A stretch of DNA of 64,000 nucleotides from Thermoanaerobacter thermocopriae JCM 7501 (lineage in GTDB: Bacteria > Bacillota > Thermoanaerobacteria > Thermoanaerobacterales > Thermoanaerobacteraceae). The notes under the pieces are model-generated. The model was given only the letters and a program-made list of their open reading frames with translations, did not search any database and was not told the DNA's origin. This document shows, piece by piece, positions 26,882 to 34,393 of this stretch (position 1 is its first letter; the number at the start of each line of letters is the position of its first letter). The stretch is from positions 124,001 through 188,000 of the forward strand of contig NZ_BAZY01000001.1 in assembly GCF_001310975.1 (NCBI RefSeq), written 5' to 3'. A program made the position numbers and the translations under genes.

Positions 26882-28720
26882 ATGAATAAAACATTAGAAA
26901 ACTATCTTGTCTCAAAAATAAAAGAAACAGGGATTACTACTGTTCCCGGTCACTGGCCGGACTTTGAATCAGAAGAGGAAATTGATGAATTCTTCTCACA
27001 GGCAGAACAGCTTTCAAAATATGCCCAAAAGAAAAAGGAGGAGAAAGGCAAAATGATAATAAAATCAATAACCTTAAAAAATTTTAAGAGCCACAAAAAT
27101 ACGACTATTAATTTTGACAATAAACACACCATAATCTACGGAGATAATGGAATCGGTAAAACCTCTATAGGAGAAGCAATTACCTGGTGTCTTACAGGAG
27201 CAAATTTGTTTGCTACAGAAAATGTAACAAACAAATTAGTAACTATAGGGGAAAATGAAATGTCTGTAACTTTAATTATAGAAAAGGACAAAAAGGAATA
27301 CGAAATAACCCGATCAAAGAAGAAAAACGAAATAGAAATAACTATAAATGGGATTAAATCTACGCAAATGGACATATATGTTCAATTCATACAGGACAAA
27401 GACATATTTTTCACTATATTTAACCCTTTATATTTTACAAGTCTTGCACCAAAAAATGCTAAAACTATACTATATAAAGTTTTACCGGAGGTTTCCAATG
27501 AAGAGGTTTTTAAAGAGCTTCCGGCAGAAATAACAGAGGTTTTAAAGAAAAACAATTTTTCAAATGCAAATACGTTTATTGAAAAGCAAAGAGAAATTTT
27601 GAAAGAATGGGAAGAAAGCAAAATAAGATTACAAGGGAATGCAGAAATATATGAACAGATTTTAAAAGCAAAAATTCCTGAAATGAAAAACTTTGATGAA
27701 ACTCAATTAAAAACATTAGAAAAAAAACTATTGGAACTTCAAAAAGAGCAAAACGTAGAAATAGAGAGAGAACTAGCTGTACTAAAAGAACAGTATAAAA
27801 ATCCTCCTGTAGAAAAACCACAGTTGAAAGATACAATCATTCTGCAGAAAACCAGAGAAGAACTTCTACAGGAATACAAACAGATTCAGCAACAAATTAA
27901 AAATCTTACGCCACAATACATTACCTGCAACAAATGTGGCAATAAAATAGATATTACACAAAAAGAAAAACAACACTTGTTATTAAAGCTGCAGGAAATA
28001 AAAGAAAAAGGCACAAAAGTTACTGCAGAGCTGAAAACTGTTATTGAAGAAAACGAAAAAATGAAAAAAGAATATGAAGAGAAAATAGAAAAATATAGGA
28101 AAAATATTCTGGCTAAAATTAAAAAGCTTGAAGCCCTTCTGAATACAAACACAAACAAAGAACAAATACAGCAATTAATGCAGCAAATAGAAGGACTTAA
28201 ATATGAGGAAAAAGAGATAATAAGCCATAATGAAAATGTTAAAGCACTACTCATGCAAAAGGAAGAGGCAAAGAAAAAACTAAAAGAAGTAGAAGAAGAT
28301 ATAGAACTGGCCGAACAAAAGATTAATGAAGTAAAAACTCTAATAGAATATGCAAAAACATTCAATTCTAAAAAATTAGAACTTGAAGCAGCAGAAATAA
28401 ACAAATATTTAAACAAAGTATCACTGCAGCTTTGGAAAATAGTTCAGAGCACAGGAGAGATTAAGGACGACTTCAAAATCCTTTACGACGGCAAAGAATT
28501 CGGCATACTCTCCTACTCTGAACGAATTAAAGCAGGACTTGAAATAGCCAATCTCATAATGGGACTAACAGATATTAAGCTTCCAATCTTTATCGATAAT
28601 GCAGAAAGCATCACAGAATATACTGCACCGAACACGCAAATAATTGAAGCAAGAGTCAAAGAAGGTGTAAAAGCAATTGAAGTTGATACTTCACAGGATT
28701 TAGTTTTTGCAGGCTTGTGA
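26882..28720 (+). CDS. Rad50/SbcC-like ATPase with zinc hook and N-terminal small domain
   Basis: SMC-type ATPase. Residues 1-57 are a small domain like the neighbouring gene. From MIIKSITLKNFKSHKNTTIN the ATPase follows: Walker A YGDNGIGKTSIG, a long coiled coil, a CNKCG zinc-hook-like motif near residue 355, a second coil, the signature LSYSERIKAGLEIA and Walker B LPIFIDNAES. The length is shorter than Rad50 or SbcC. An in-frame ATG at 27053 has its own AAAAAGGAGGAG, so the ATPase may be translated alone as well as fused. No nuclease partner (SbcD/Mre11) is visible nearby. Likely DNA metabolism of the element. Confidence 0.75.
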   Translation: MNKTLENYLVSKIKETGITTVPGHWPDFESEEEIDEFFSQAEQLSKYAQKKKEEKGKMIIKSITLKNFKSHKNTTINFDNKHTIIYGDNGIGKTSIGEAITWCLTGANLFATENVTNKLVTIGENEMSVTLIIEKDKKEYEITRSKKKNEIEITINGIKSTQMDIYVQFIQDKDIFFTIFNPLYFTSLAPKNAKTILYKVLPEVSNEEVFKELPAEITEVLKKNNFSNANTFIEKQREILKEWEESKIRLQGNAEIYEQILKAKIPEMKNFDETQLKTLEKKLLELQKEQNVEIERELAVLKEQYKNPPVEKPQLKDTIILQKTREELLQEYKQIQQQIKNLTPQYITCNKCGNKIDITQKEKQHLLLKLQEIKEKGTKVTAELKTVIEENEKMKKEYEEKIEKYRKNILAKIKKLEALLNTNTNKEQIQQLMQQIEGLKYEEKEIISHNENVKALLMQKEEAKKKLKEVEEDIELAEQKINEVKTLIEYAKTFNSKKLELEAAEINKYLNKVSLQLWKIVQSTGEIKDDFKILYDGKEFGILSYSERIKAGLEIANLIMGLTDIKLPIFIDNAESITEYTAPNTQIIEARVKEGVKAIEVDTSQDLVFAGL

Positions 28721-28866
28721 GAAGAAGGCGCTCTGCCTTCTTCTTCTGTACATAGAGCCCAGCCCAGCATAAAAGTGCAGCAGTCGTCCCTTCTCCGTTG
28801 TGCGTTAAGAGAAGGTTGTTGGGCAGGCTCACAGCACTGTACCCCTCTGCTGTAAAAAACGGGTAC
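28721..28866 (+). ncRNA. Structured double-pseudoknot RNA, copy C
   Basis: P0 GAAGAAGGC/GCCTTCTTC overlaps the 3' end of the ATPase gene region; box TGTACATA at 28747; closing helix GAGCC/GGCTC; P2 GCCCAGC/GTTGGGC; first pseudoknot AGTGCA/TGCGTT (two G-U pairs) crossed by CCTTCTC/GAGAAGG; second pseudoknot ACAGCA/TGCTGT with loop GTACCC pairing to GGGTAC after the A-rich linker. Compared with copies B and D, ACGGCA/TGCCGT has changed on both sides to ACAGCA/TGCTGT. It stands upstream of the RelE-type pair. Confidence 0.8.
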
Positions 28867-28927
28867 AAAGAGTATTAAAAAAGAGTTATAATAAAAAGAG
28901 GGAAAACAAAAAATGGTGGTGAGTGCA

Positions 28928-29161
28928 ATGAGTTTGAAGGAGCAGGCTTATAAAATAATAGATGAAATCCCTGAAGAAAAGATGGCAAAAGTAATAGCCA
29001 TTCTTGAAAACTTAAAAGAATTGATAGAAGAAGAATTAGACGAATTTGATATTCAGCTTATAGAAGAAGCTGAAAAAGTACTTGCCGATGAAAATAAAGA
29101 CGAATTTATACCTTTTGAGGAGGTGTTAAAGGAGGCTGGGATTGATGAAAAAGAACTATAA
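28928..29161 (+). CDS. Antitoxin of a RelE-type toxin-antitoxin pair
   Basis: 77 residues: MSLKEQAYKIIDEIPEEKMA, then helices, ending FEEVLKEAGIDEKEL, a common C-terminal toxin-binding segment. ATG 28928 is preceded by GGTGGTGAGTGCA, like the antitoxin leader at 23667; ATG 28913 is an alternative. It overlaps the toxin start by 17 bases. With the toxin gene disrupted, it may be an orphan antitoxin. Confidence 0.7.
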   Translation: MSLKEQAYKIIDEIPEEKMAKVIAILENLKELIEEELDEFDIQLIEEAEKVLADENKDEFIPFEEVLKEAGIDEKEL

Positions 29162-29366
29162 AATAGAATTTAGCAAAAAGGCTTCAAAATTTTTCAAAGA
29201 CCAGCCTCCTCCACAACAAAAAAAGACTTGCAAAAGCAATTAGCAAATTACCTGAGGGAGATGTAAAACTTTTAAAGGGATACAATAAGCTTTATAGGCT
29301 AAAAGTAGGAGATTATAGAGTTATTTTCACAATCGATCAAGGTCAACTATTAGTTCGCATTTTAGG
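29145..29366 (+). pseudogene. RelE/ParE-type toxin, 5' part, split by an IS element
   Basis: Starts MKKNYKIEFSKKASKFFKDQ; after an extra A in a 7-A run near 29220 it continues KRLAKAISKLPEGDVKLLKG and YRLKVGDYRVIFTID, then VRILG, where homology ends. These are typical RelE features (Leu-rich helix, then YRLRVGDYRV). The final strand and the R-G-D-V-Y-K end are missing here and are found at 31751-31787, on the other side of the IS605 element. Confidence 0.8.
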
Positions 29367-29506
29367 AGAAGCCGACGGGAATCCTCTCCAATTTATTGGA
29401 GAGATGAAAGCCGGTTGTTTTATCATAAAAAGCAAACAATACTATATGAATAAGAAAATATCTTAATATATTTGACATTAAATGAAAAATATTATATACT
29501 ATATGT

Positions 29507-29917
29507 ATGAAAAAGAATAATCTTATTCATGCAAGAACTTGTGTATACAATGTTAATTATCACATTGTTTGGTCAACAAAATATAGGAAGGAGGTTCTGG
29601 ACACAAAGCTTCAACAAGAATTAAAAGATTTATTCCTTGAAATTGCCAAAGAAAAAGGGTTCACTATAGCAACGATGGAAATAATGACGGATCATGTTCA
29701 TATATTTGCATCAGCTCACCCACAAGTTGCACCATCATACATAGTTAAAATGCTTAAAGGAATAAGTGCAAGAAAATTACTACTGAATCATCCAGAACTG
29801 CAAAAACAGTTATGGAAAGGACATCTTTGGAATTCTTCATACTATATCGAAACAATAGGTTCAATATCAGAAGATGCTGTTAAAAAATATATTGAAAATC
29901 AAAAGACAAGGGGGTGA
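29507..29917 (+). CDS. tnpA: TnpA, Y1 (HUH) transposase
   Basis: 136 residues, full length. HUH motif TDHVHIFASAHP and catalytic Tyr in VKKYIENQ. NYHIVWSTKYRKEVL is the typical start of the domain. It is intact, so this element could be mobile. The 3' end overlaps tnpB. It is only distantly like the TnpA at 16649, so the two IS elements are different families. Confidence 0.9.
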   Translation: MKKNNLIHARTCVYNVNYHIVWSTKYRKEVLDTKLQQELKDLFLEIAKEKGFTIATMEIMTDHVHIFASAHPQVAPSYIVKMLKGISARKLLLNHPELQKQLWKGHLWNSSYYIETIGSISEDAVKKYIENQKTRG

Positions 29918-31566
29918 AAAATGTGAGTAAAGTTACAAAAAGTGTGTTTTTGTATGGGAAACCAACGCAAGCCAAAAAAGAGAAAATAAAAGAAATGGAA
30001 TATCTCTATACTGATCTCATCAATACCTATATTGAACTTCTTATAAAAGACAAGAATTTATATCTGCCAATTTTCTTAAATAACAGCAAAGATTCTCAAA
30101 TACGTCAGTTTGAAAAGAATAATCGAAAACAAAACAGATTGAATAAATTGGGAAGTGCATTGGGGCAAAACGCCATAGATCACGCTGTAAAGGAATTACA
30201 TAATCATTTCGTCCGAATAAGAAACTATATGTATAGTTTATATTTCAATAAAGGAGATATTTCAAATTTCGTGTCTTCAATAACACTATTAAATGCATCA
30301 ATATGTGACCTTGATCCTCAAAAAGAGCTGCTAAAAAACATAGAAAGAATAACAAATATTTTAAATGATATAGGAAATAAAACTATAAAAGAAAAATATC
30401 AAAAACAATTGGAGTATTATAATGAGTTGTTAAATATGCTTAAAACACACACTAAACAGGAAATAGAAGAAATGAAATCAATAATAAGAATGACTTTTTT
30501 TGAAGAACTCACTGCAAGAAAACTGCCATATATAAAAGAGGCACCAATACAATTAGATACTAGATTATGCGAAATAGAAAAAGCTCAAAACATTAAAGCA
30601 GACTATGTAATTAGAGTTAAGACATTAGAAAGAGGCAAATGGATAGAAATTCCGCTAACAACATCAAAAAATTCAAAAAGAAGATTAAATCAATATAAAA
30701 ATGGATCACCAACAATAAAAATATTAAAAAACGGACTAATAAAAGTAGCTATTCCAATAGCAAAAAAGACACATACATATGAATATAAGGAAATTATAGG
30801 AGTGGATGCAGGAGAAACAGATTTAATACATACCTCAGAAAATAAAGTATATGGCAGTTTTAAATATTTATCAGAGAAATATGACAAGATAGTTATTCCC
30901 AAATTGGCTAATAGAAGTAAGTTAAGAGCTTTGATGAAAAAATACAAAAAAGAATTAAAAAGTGAAACAAATGAACAAAGAAAAGAAAAATTAAGAAGGA
31001 AGATAAACAATATAAATAAAATGCTGCAGGGCAGAAAGACTTTGAACCGTGTTCTAAAGTCTTATAACCATGCAGTTCAAATGGAAATTGCACGTGCAGT
31101 GAAAGAATTTATAAACGATATAAAAAACGAAAAAGTACTTATAGTAATGGAAGATCTAAACATATTAGAATTTGATCGTGGCAAAAAAAGAAACAAATAT
31201 GATTCCAACTGGGCAAAAGGGAAACTTCTTCAGAAATTACAGGAAACACTAGATTGGAATGGTAAAAAATATAAAGAAGTGGAACCAGCATATACTTCAC
31301 AGGAATGCCCTATTTGCCATAATGTTGACAAAAAAAATAGGAATGGCAAACATTTTAAATGCACATATTGTGGTTACGAAAGTGATGCTGATTATGTAGC
31401 GGCATTAAATATAAAAGCACGTGCAGAAGACAAAGAAATTGAAGAAATAGTTGAGAAATACAGATACAATAAAAAAGAAAGACACAAAGCAATAAAAGAG
31501 TTGATAAAAAACAGGCACAGAGAATATTTGGATAGCGCAGCTCAAGCGCAAGCAAGAGCCATATGA
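29914..31566 (+). CDS. tnpB: TnpB, long form (550 residues)
   Basis: RNA-guided nuclease of the IS605 type. The RuvC triad is visible: GVDAGETD, VLIVMEDLNI with the canonical Glu, and SDADYVAALNI, with a zinc ribbon CPICHNVDKKNRNGKHFKCTYC between the last two. The N-terminal part of about 300 residues is much longer than the 180-200 usual in TnpB, and a C-terminal basic tail of about 50 residues follows the last Asp. Length and architecture approach small Cas12-like proteins. GTG 29914 or GTG 29923 can start it, after AGGGGGTG. It is intact. Confidence 0.88.
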   Translation: MKNVSKVTKSVFLYGKPTQAKKEKIKEMEYLYTDLINTYIELLIKDKNLYLPIFLNNSKDSQIRQFEKNNRKQNRLNKLGSALGQNAIDHAVKELHNHFVRIRNYMYSLYFNKGDISNFVSSITLLNASICDLDPQKELLKNIERITNILNDIGNKTIKEKYQKQLEYYNELLNMLKTHTKQEIEEMKSIIRMTFFEELTARKLPYIKEAPIQLDTRLCEIEKAQNIKADYVIRVKTLERGKWIEIPLTTSKNSKRRLNQYKNGSPTIKILKNGLIKVAIPIAKKTHTYEYKEIIGVDAGETDLIHTSENKVYGSFKYLSEKYDKIVIPKLANRSKLRALMKKYKKELKSETNEQRKEKLRRKINNINKMLQGRKTLNRVLKSYNHAVQMEIARAVKEFINDIKNEKVLIVMEDLNILEFDRGKKRNKYDSNWAKGKLLQKLQETLDWNGKKYKEVEPAYTSQECPICHNVDKKNRNGKHFKCTYCGYESDADYVAALNIKARAEDKEIEEIVEKYRYNKKERHKAIKELIKNRHREYLDSAAQAQARAI

Positions 31567-31750
31567 ACCTCTAGTGCCTTATGGCATGAAGAGTATCGAG
31601 TCCGGTTTTGGTTATTCTGAACCGGCCGATATGGCGTCATGGATTGGATGCTGTTTGTATCGAGAAGGTAGTGGAACAATTCCACGAGCCGAAACGATAC
31701 AGAAGGCTCTTAATCCAGATGCTCTCCACTTCAGTGGAGAGAGGTTCACT
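31567..31750 (+). ncRNA. Probable TnpB guide RNA scaffold (omega/reRNA) at the IS right end
   Basis: Non-coding DNA between the tnpB stop and the IS end folds into stacked hairpins: CCGGTT/AACCGG, GTATCG/CGATAC enclosing GTGGAA/TTCCAC, and the terminal CTCTCCAC/GTGGAGAG. TnpB guide scaffolds come from this place in other IS605 elements. The guide would then be the first bases of flanking relE sequence (from 31751). Confidence 0.55.
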
Positions 31751-31787
31751 TATAGGCAATCGTGGAGATGTGTACAAAAAATTATAA
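31751..31787 (+). pseudogene. RelE toxin 3' fragment
   Basis: Encodes IGNRGDVYKKL and a stop, the typical end of a RelE/ParE toxin. It is the missing part of the gene at 29145 and directly flanks the IS right end. Confidence 0.75.
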
Positions 31788-31812
31788 ATTTACTTAAAAA
31801 ATAGGCAAAGTC

Positions 31813-31848
31813 AAAGGCGGGAAGCAATCAAAAGCTCCCGCCTTTTTC
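31813..31848 (+). terminator. Terminator of the former relE operon
   Basis: AAAGGCGGGA and TCCCGCCTTT form a stem around a 15-base loop, followed by TTTTCTTTTT. Confidence 0.8.
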
Positions 31849-31883
31849 TTTTTAAAATCAAAAACAAAAAGGGGGAAGTAAGA

Positions 31884-32761
31884 ATGTCCAAAGTACATGA
31901 TATTGTGCTGGAGAAAATACTCCGGCAGATGGAAGAGGGAGAAATACCATGGATAAAGGTTGGGGAAGCAACCAACCCATAAATTACATCACAAGGAAAC
32001 CTTATACAGGAATAAACGTACTGCTGCTGTCAAAAGGCGGAGAATATCTCACCTTCAGGCAGGTACAGCAGCTTGGGGGAAGAATCAAAAAGGGAGCAAA
32101 GAGTGAAATAGTAGTATTTTTCAAGCCGTATACCAAAATTGTTAAAGAAGGAGATCCGGAAACAGGTGAAATTGTAGAAAGAGAAAAAGAGCTGCTTGTT
32201 TTGAGGTATTACCACGTCTTTCACCTAAGCGACATCGAAGGAATCCCCTCCAAGCTTAAAAAGACAGAACATAATCCCATAGAAGAAGCGGAAAAAATCC
32301 TAGAAGGCTACAAAAATGCGCCTGTAATAAGCCACAATGACCCCAATGCAGCATATTACATTACCGAAAAAGATATAATCAACGTACCTGAAAAAGGCTT
32401 TTTCCAAAACGTTTATGAATACTACTCTACACTATTTCATGAGATTATTCATTCAACCGGTCATCCAAAGCGTCTAAAGCGTTTTAAAGAAAATGAAAAA
32501 GACATATTTGGTTCAAATTCCTACTCAATCGAAGAACTCGTCGCAGAAATAGGTGCAGCAATGCTCTGCGAATATGCAGGCATTGCTGAAAAAACAATGA
32601 AAAACAACACGGCTTATATACAGGCGTGGTTGAAACAGCTTCAAAACAATAAAAACTGGATTTTCACTGCAGCAGGCAAAGCACAAAAAGCAGTAGATTA
32701 TGTGCTTGGAATTAAATCGGAAGAAGAATCAGAAGAGGGAGATGATTTCCTATGCGCTTAA
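31884..32761 (+). CDS. ArdC-like antirestriction/ssDNA-binding protein (frameshifted)
   Basis: Starts MSKVHDIVLEKILRQMEEGE and continues after a lost A (near 31956) as IPWIKGWGSNQPINYITRKP. An ssDNA-binding N-terminal domain (YTGINVLLLS, FRQVQQLGGRIKKGAKSEIV) is followed by a zincin-like metallopeptidase domain with LFHEIIHSTGH and the downstream Glu region SIEELVAEIGAAML. This is the ArdC layout, known from plasmids that enter restricting hosts. About 292 residues. AAAAAGGGGGAAGTAAGA precedes ATG. The HEXXH motif is complete. It fits a transfer element that must pass restriction, in a genome with its own R-M system. Confidence 0.8.
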
Positions 32762-32928
32762 CAAAGAAAGAAAAAGAAATTGTTGCTAACCTTATCCAAA
32801 CTGAAATAGAAACATTAACAAACTTTATTAAAGAAAAACGAAGTACAGAGATGTCTTTCAGCGTTACAAAAGAACATATACAAGAATTAGAAAACATTTT
32901 GAAGAAATTGAAGGAAATAAAACCTTAA
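32752..32928 (+). CDS. Small helical protein overlapping ardC
   Basis: 58 residues (MRLTKKEKEIVANLIQTEIE onward, ending KLKEIKP). It overlaps the ArdC stop by 10 bases and is preceded by GAGGGAGATGATTTCC. Highly charged and probably two helices. Unknown function; likely translationally coupled to ArdC. Confidence 0.5.
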   Translation: MRLTKKEKEIVANLIQTEIETLTNFIKEKRSTEMSFSVTKEHIQELENILKKLKEIKP

Positions 32929-32941
32929 TTAAAAAATCAGG

Positions 32942-33107
32942 GCAGAGCTAATCTCTGCTCTGATTGTACATAGAGCTTTATCCTGACGTAAAACACTTCT
33001 CCTGCGGTTGCTGTACCTCTCCCACTGTGCAGTGCAGGAAAAGAGCATAAGGAGAGGTTGTCAGGAAAAGCTCACGGCACTGTACCCTCTGCCGTAAAAA
33101 GCGGTAC
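32942..33107 (+). ncRNA. Structured double-pseudoknot RNA, copy D
   Basis: P0 GCAGAG/CTCTGC; box TGTACATA at 32965; closing helix GAGC/GCTC; P2 TCCTGAC/GTCAGGA; first pseudoknot CTT-C-TCCTGC/GCAGGA-A-AAG with one C-A mismatch, crossed by CCTCTCC/GGAGAGG; second pseudoknot ACGGCA/TGCCGT with loop GTACC pairing to GGTAC after AAAAAGC. Two further hairpins follow before the next gene. Confidence 0.8.
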
Positions 33108-33122
33108 AAAAAGGACTTAAAA

Positions 33123-33205
33123 GTGTACCTTTTGCTTAATCAGGTACACAAAAATAAAAAATGAAGAGCATGTGTCTTTTTGTACAGACACATGCTCTTT
33201 TATAA
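33123..33205 (+). terminator. Two hairpins after RNA copy D, the second terminator-like
   Basis: GTGTACCT/AGGTACAC (33123-33149) is followed by AAGAGCATGTGTCT/AGACACATGCTCTT (33164-33199) with a T-rich end. The second stem is 14 bp. They separate the RNA from the downstream small-gene group. Confidence 0.65.
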
Positions 33206-33230
33206 AAAAATAAAGAAAGGAGTTGTAAAA

Positions 33231-33427
33231 ATGGAAAAGACAAAAAGCAAATTAAGAAAACACAAAACCAAAGGTTTTTTATAGAAGCAGGGAACTGGTG
33301 CAAAAAATACGAAGACTTTATTACTAACAGTACGGTTAAAAAATGCAAAAAAGAAAACAATATGCATCCCAAAGGTTGTACCTACTGCATCTATTACAGC
33401 TACAAAGTTATTAGTAAAAACATCTAA
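33231..33427 (+). CDS. Small Cys-containing protein (frameshifted)
   Basis: Begins MEKTKSKLRKHKTK and, after a T-run error near 33280, continues NQRFFIEAGNWCKKYEDFIT and ends GCTYCIYYSYKVISKNI. About 65 residues with four Cys (C, C, CxxC), possibly zinc-binding. AAAGGAGTTG precedes ATG. Function unknown. Confidence 0.45.
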
Positions 33428-33457
33428 AAATAACATATTTCAAGGAGGACTAGAAAA

Positions 33458-33805
33458 ATGAGTAAAAGGAGGGAAGAATATATAGTCTCTTTGTGGGGTG
33501 TTCTTGTAAAAGTAACCTTTACAGAACATGCGCTAAAACGTCTCAAAAGCAGAACATCTATCACTACATTAGACATCCTTCGGTCTTTGCAGGCTGCTGA
33601 ACCTAAAATAAAAAAACTTAGAAAAAAGCAGCACAGATTTGTAATATTCGACCACGTACTAAAAACAGCCTACATGGCCGTATTCGACAATCCAAACAGC
33701 ATAGCAGTTATAACGGTTTACAAAGACACTGACACATGGATTGAAGGCGGACCAGACATTATAATGAGGACAAAAAAGGAGCTGCGGAGATATGTTTCCG
33801 TATAG
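33458..33805 (+). CDS. Small basic protein, RelE/BrnT-like fold suspected
   Basis: 115 residues. VKVTFTEHALKRLKSRTSIT, then HRFVIFDHVLKTAYMAVFDN and IAVITVYKD. A His after the first strand, a helix, and three strands ending in an I-T-V-Y motif resemble DUF4258/BrnT-like and RelE-like nucleases. The same order recurs in the protein at 35507, which I take as a diverged paralogue. No antitoxin is adjacent. AAGGAGGACTAGAAAA precedes ATG. Confidence 0.5.
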   Translation: MSKRREEYIVSLWGVLVKVTFTEHALKRLKSRTSITTLDILRSLQAAEPKIKKLRKKQHRFVIFDHVLKTAYMAVFDNPNSIAVITVYKDTDTWIEGGPDIIMRTKKELRRYVSV

Positions 33806-33815
33806 CTCCTTTTTA
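33772..33815 (+). terminator. Terminator overlapping the gene end
   Basis: AAAAAAGGAGCT pairs with AGCTCCTTTTT across 20 bases. The 5' arm is coding. Confidence 0.6.
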
Positions 33816-33842
33816 AATTTAAAATTTAAGGAGGAGGTTAAA

Positions 33843-34379
33843 ATGAAAGATCTAATCTACTTTTCTTGTAGAGTTAAGGACTTAGACAAATTTATAAAAC
33901 TTTTATACACAATGGAGGGGAAAATAATCGCTGTTGATATTGACAATACACTCGCAAATGTCAACAGCGAACTAGAAAAAAGGGGTTATAGCACCAATGT
34001 ATATCCCCACCCAGAACTTACTGAAAAATTCTGGGAAACATTAGAGGGGATAACAACACTATACAATGCAAAACCAATCTTTTCAACAATAAAAACAGTT
34101 AACACCTTTATAAATTTTGGTGCAGAGGTTGTAATTGTAACCAGCAGAAATATCAAACTAAAAAAACTTACAGAAGACTGGATAAAAAGATATTTTAAAA
34201 ACGAACCGGAAATATACTTCACAAAAGAAAAGCACCAATTAGACGCTGACGTATATTTTGAGGATGACCCTGCTCAAATAAAAACATTAATTACAATAAA
34301 CAAAACAGTTATTATTCCAGAATGGCCTTATAATCAAGGATTTAAAGACATTGACAACACAATTTATTACAAAATCTAA
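33843..34379 (+). CDS. HAD-family 5'(3')-deoxyribonucleotidase-like protein
   Basis: 178 residues. The catalytic VDIDNTLANV (DxD nucleophile pair) lies at about residue 36, then VVIVTSRN (motif II) and the motif IV-like VYFEDDPAQ. This matches small HAD phosphatases such as 5' nucleotidase, deoxy (Pyp/NT5C) type. It may adjust the nucleotide pool for element replication. AAGGAGGAGG precedes ATG. It is 14 bases upstream of the primase-like gene. Confidence 0.7.
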   Translation: MKDLIYFSCRVKDLDKFIKLLYTMEGKIIAVDIDNTLANVNSELEKRGYSTNVYPHPELTEKFWETLEGITTLYNAKPIFSTIKTVNTFINFGAEVVIVTSRNIKLKKLTEDWIKRYFKNEPEIYFTKEKHQLDADVYFEDDPAQIKTLITINKTVIIPEWPYNQGFKDIDNTIYYKI

Positions 34380-34393
34380 AGGGAGGTCTTAAA

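Larger units (their letters stand above)
29367..31750 (+). mobile_element. IS200/IS605 family element 2, inserted in relE (ends within about 10 bp)
   Basis: Contains tnpA, an unusually long tnpB and a structured 3' region. The left end carries CTCTCC/GGAGAG and the right end CTCTCCAC/GTGGAGAG. The limits were set by rejoining the toxin gene: ATTTTAGG plus TATAGGCAAT gives in-frame RILGIGNRGDVYKKL. No target duplication is needed, as expected for this family. Confidence 0.8.

Noticed and set aside
31574-31804. Open frame of 76 codons after tnpB2
   Set aside because: It lies in the hairpin-rich right end of the IS and runs into the relE fragment; the codons follow RNA stems, not protein-like composition.
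23292-33107. The four repeated elements as CRISPR, attC sites or known ribozymes
   Set aside because: There is no short direct-repeat and spacer array, the copies are 4 to 9 kb apart at most and differ in sequence, and the helix order does not match the hammerhead, HDV, twister or pistol folds that I know.
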